From contig CALFTQ010000110.1 in assembly GCA_937916135.1 (NCBI GenBank), forward strand, positions 1 through 14,222: a stretch of DNA of 14,222 nt. The letters run 5' to 3'. How positions within the stretch are numbered: position 1 is the stretch's first letter; each line of letters opens with the position of its first letter. The notes below the pieces were generated by a model, which made no database searches, was not told the origin of the DNA, and saw only the letters and a list, made by a program, of their open reading frames with translations. The position numbers and the translations under genes are program-made. Source of the DNA: an uncultured Verrucomicrobiales bacterium (GTDB lineage Bacteria; Verrucomicrobiota; Verrucomicrobiia; Verrucomicrobiales; Akkermansiaceae). Positions 12,927 through 14,222 of the stretch are shown piece after piece.

Positions 12927-14222
12927 ATGACGACAAACAATTTGCAAGAGTTAGACGTAATGCAACCAACAGAACCGACACCCGAAGAGCAACCACGCCG
13001 CAACTATGAAGCCGAGGCCTTGCGTGATATTGCCATGGCCGATGCCGGTGATACCGAAGCCCAGGAGCGCGTACGTGGCAACATGCGCTACAACAAGTTC
13101 CTGGACGAAAGGAGTACACGAGACCCAGAGACGCGAGCAAGCGCCCTGGGTGAGATGCTGTGTGCCTCACAGGGACTTGCCTTGCCGCTGATGATAAAGA
13201 AGCTTGACGAGCTGTACGGTGAAGATACAGCCCGCCCGGTACTCCAGACACGAGCTGAACAGGAACGGTATGTGTGGCAACGATTCAGCGGAAAACAGCG
13301 TGAAGCGGTGGAACAGCACCGTGCCCTGATGGCATCCTGCGAGCGCACCAGGGAGAAGCTGACCGACTACATCAGCGGTGTGGAGAACCTGGACGCCGAA
13401 GACCGCGCAAATCTGCCCCGCCTGATAACCGGTGAGCGCTTGCAAAAGGTGGAAAAGGTGCATACGTTCATGCGCACCTACATCGCGCCCCTGGAGGGAA
13501 TGACGGATGCGAGCGATATGCTCATGAGACTGGACAGCCTGGAAGATGAGCTGTTTGATGCCATCGGAACCGATGAAGAAAGCGCCCAGCTAGTAGCCCG
13601 TGCCCTGATGGGATGGGCTGACCGTGTGAAAGAGAGCGGACGCGTGACCGGGGCTGATGAGTTCACCGTGGCAGTAGGCCGCAAGCTGCACAACTGGGCA
13701 CACCACATGGACGTATACGGTAAGGAGATGGGCGTGATGGCTATGTACAACACGCCTGGCCGAGAGGGACACTGGATGACCAGCGAAGACATAGAGAGAC
13801 AGCTGGAAGCCCACAGGCACACACAAGCCAGACGAGCCGAGGCTCAGAAGAGGCAGAACGCCCGAGCCATCCTACGAGGAGCCCTGAACCGCGCTGTGGA
13901 GATATCGGACAACACGGGATTCATTGAGAGCAGCTACAGAACCATGATGCAGATGGCCGGTGACAGCTCATTGTACCTGATACCGTATGCCGGGGCGATT
14001 ATGGGTTCAGCCGATACCCTGGTGGGAGGCATGACCGAGAGCGTAGACACCAACAATACGGAGTGGCTGTTTGATGAGAACGCCGAACGCCCGAGTGAAC
14101 AAGGCGCGAGCGTGCAGGCTATGCAGGATGCAGCCATCCCTTTATATTCGGGGCTGCTACCTATTCTGGTGGTGCTGGGCATGGAGCTGACCTTATCAGG
14201 GCTGATACTGCGCAGTGTCTGG
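12927..14222 (+). CDS. Large probable internal virion protein, 3' end outside window
   Basis: The frame opens at ATG 12927, seven bases after the preceding stop, and has no stop through the right edge; 432 residues are visible. An acidic/proline N-terminus (QPTEPTPEEQPRRN) is followed by a long mostly helical, charged region (residues 25-340). Two hydrophobic stretches are seen: around 348-360 (SLYLIPYAGAIMG) and 404-432 (IPLYSGLLPILVVLGMELTL and on), the second long enough for a membrane span. Place and style suit the large ejection protein at the end of the internal-virion cluster (position of T7 gp16), but no lytic transglycosylase motif is visible in this part. Identity remains inference. 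Confidence 0.65.
   Translation, partial: MTTNNLQELDVMQPTEPTPEEQPRRNYEAEALRDIAMADAGDTEAQERVRGNMRYNKFLDERSTRDPETRASALGEMLCASQGLALPLMIKKLDELYGEDTARPVLQTRAEQERYVWQRFSGKQREAVEQHRALMASCERTREKLTDYISGVENLDAEDRANLPRLITGERLQKVEKVHTFMRTYIAPLEGMTDASDMLMRLDSLEDELFDAIGTDEESAQLVARALMGWADRVKESGRVTGADEFTVAVGRKLHNWAHHMDVYGKEMGVMAMYNTPGREGHWMTSEDIERQLEAHRHTQARRAEAQKRQNARAILRGALNRAVEISDNTGFIESSYRTMMQMAGDSSLYLIPYAGAIMGSADTLVGGMTESVDTNNTEWLFDENAERPSEQGASVQAMQDAAIPLYSGLLPILVVLGMELTLSGLILRSVW

Noticed and set aside
1..14222. CRISPR array, tRNA, insertion sequence, integrase or attachment site
   Set aside because: No regular direct repeats with spacers, cloverleaf, transposase or recombinase sequence is visible; coding density is nearly complete.

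Overview
The window is a piece of a tailed double-stranded DNA bacteriophage (or prophage) of the short-tailed, podovirus type. Fourteen genes lie on the + strand with almost no intergenic space; most junctions are ATGA or similar stop/start overlaps, so the block probably runs as one late structural operon. No RNA gene, CRISPR array, transposon, integrase or convincing terminator is visible. The longest non-coding stretch is about 40 bases, at 8723-8760.

Layout: a tail-fibre-like protein cut by the left edge (2-1528); a 271-residue protein of unknown role (1528-2343); a 72-residue single-span membrane protein that could be a holin (2347-2565); a 114-residue portal-adjacent protein (2567-2911); a T7-type portal (2908-4569); an 843-residue tail nozzle protein of the T7 gp12 kind (4566-7097); the large terminase (7094-8722); the tail adaptor of the T7 gp11 kind (8761-9333); a gp14-like virion protein (9323-10021); two small, apparently related proteins (9985-10362 and 10359-10670); and three probable internal virion (ejection) proteins (10655-11374, 11378-12919, and 12927 to beyond the right edge).

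Together these make the portal vertex, the packaging motor, the short tail, the receptor-binding fibre and the proteins ejected with the DNA. Major capsid, scaffold, small terminase, endolysin and replication genes are not here. The order is not that of T7: nozzle directly follows portal with no capsid gene between, and the terminase sits between nozzle and adaptor.

The host cannot be fixed from the sequence. G+C is moderate (roughly 54% by eye). Several genes have good Shine-Dalgarno sites, which argues for a host that uses them. The fibre's YWYINGQNTGVKAEG segment and its C-terminal TQEQYDKL...LYLVY resemble fibre proteins of phages of gut bacteria, which is a guess only.

The strongest unexpected signals are: near-complete absence of GATC (one copy in 14.2 kb by hand scan); a duplicated module inserted in the nozzle protein; a likely frame change or gene split around 11211-11378 in the first internal virion gene; and a tandem pair of diverged small genes.
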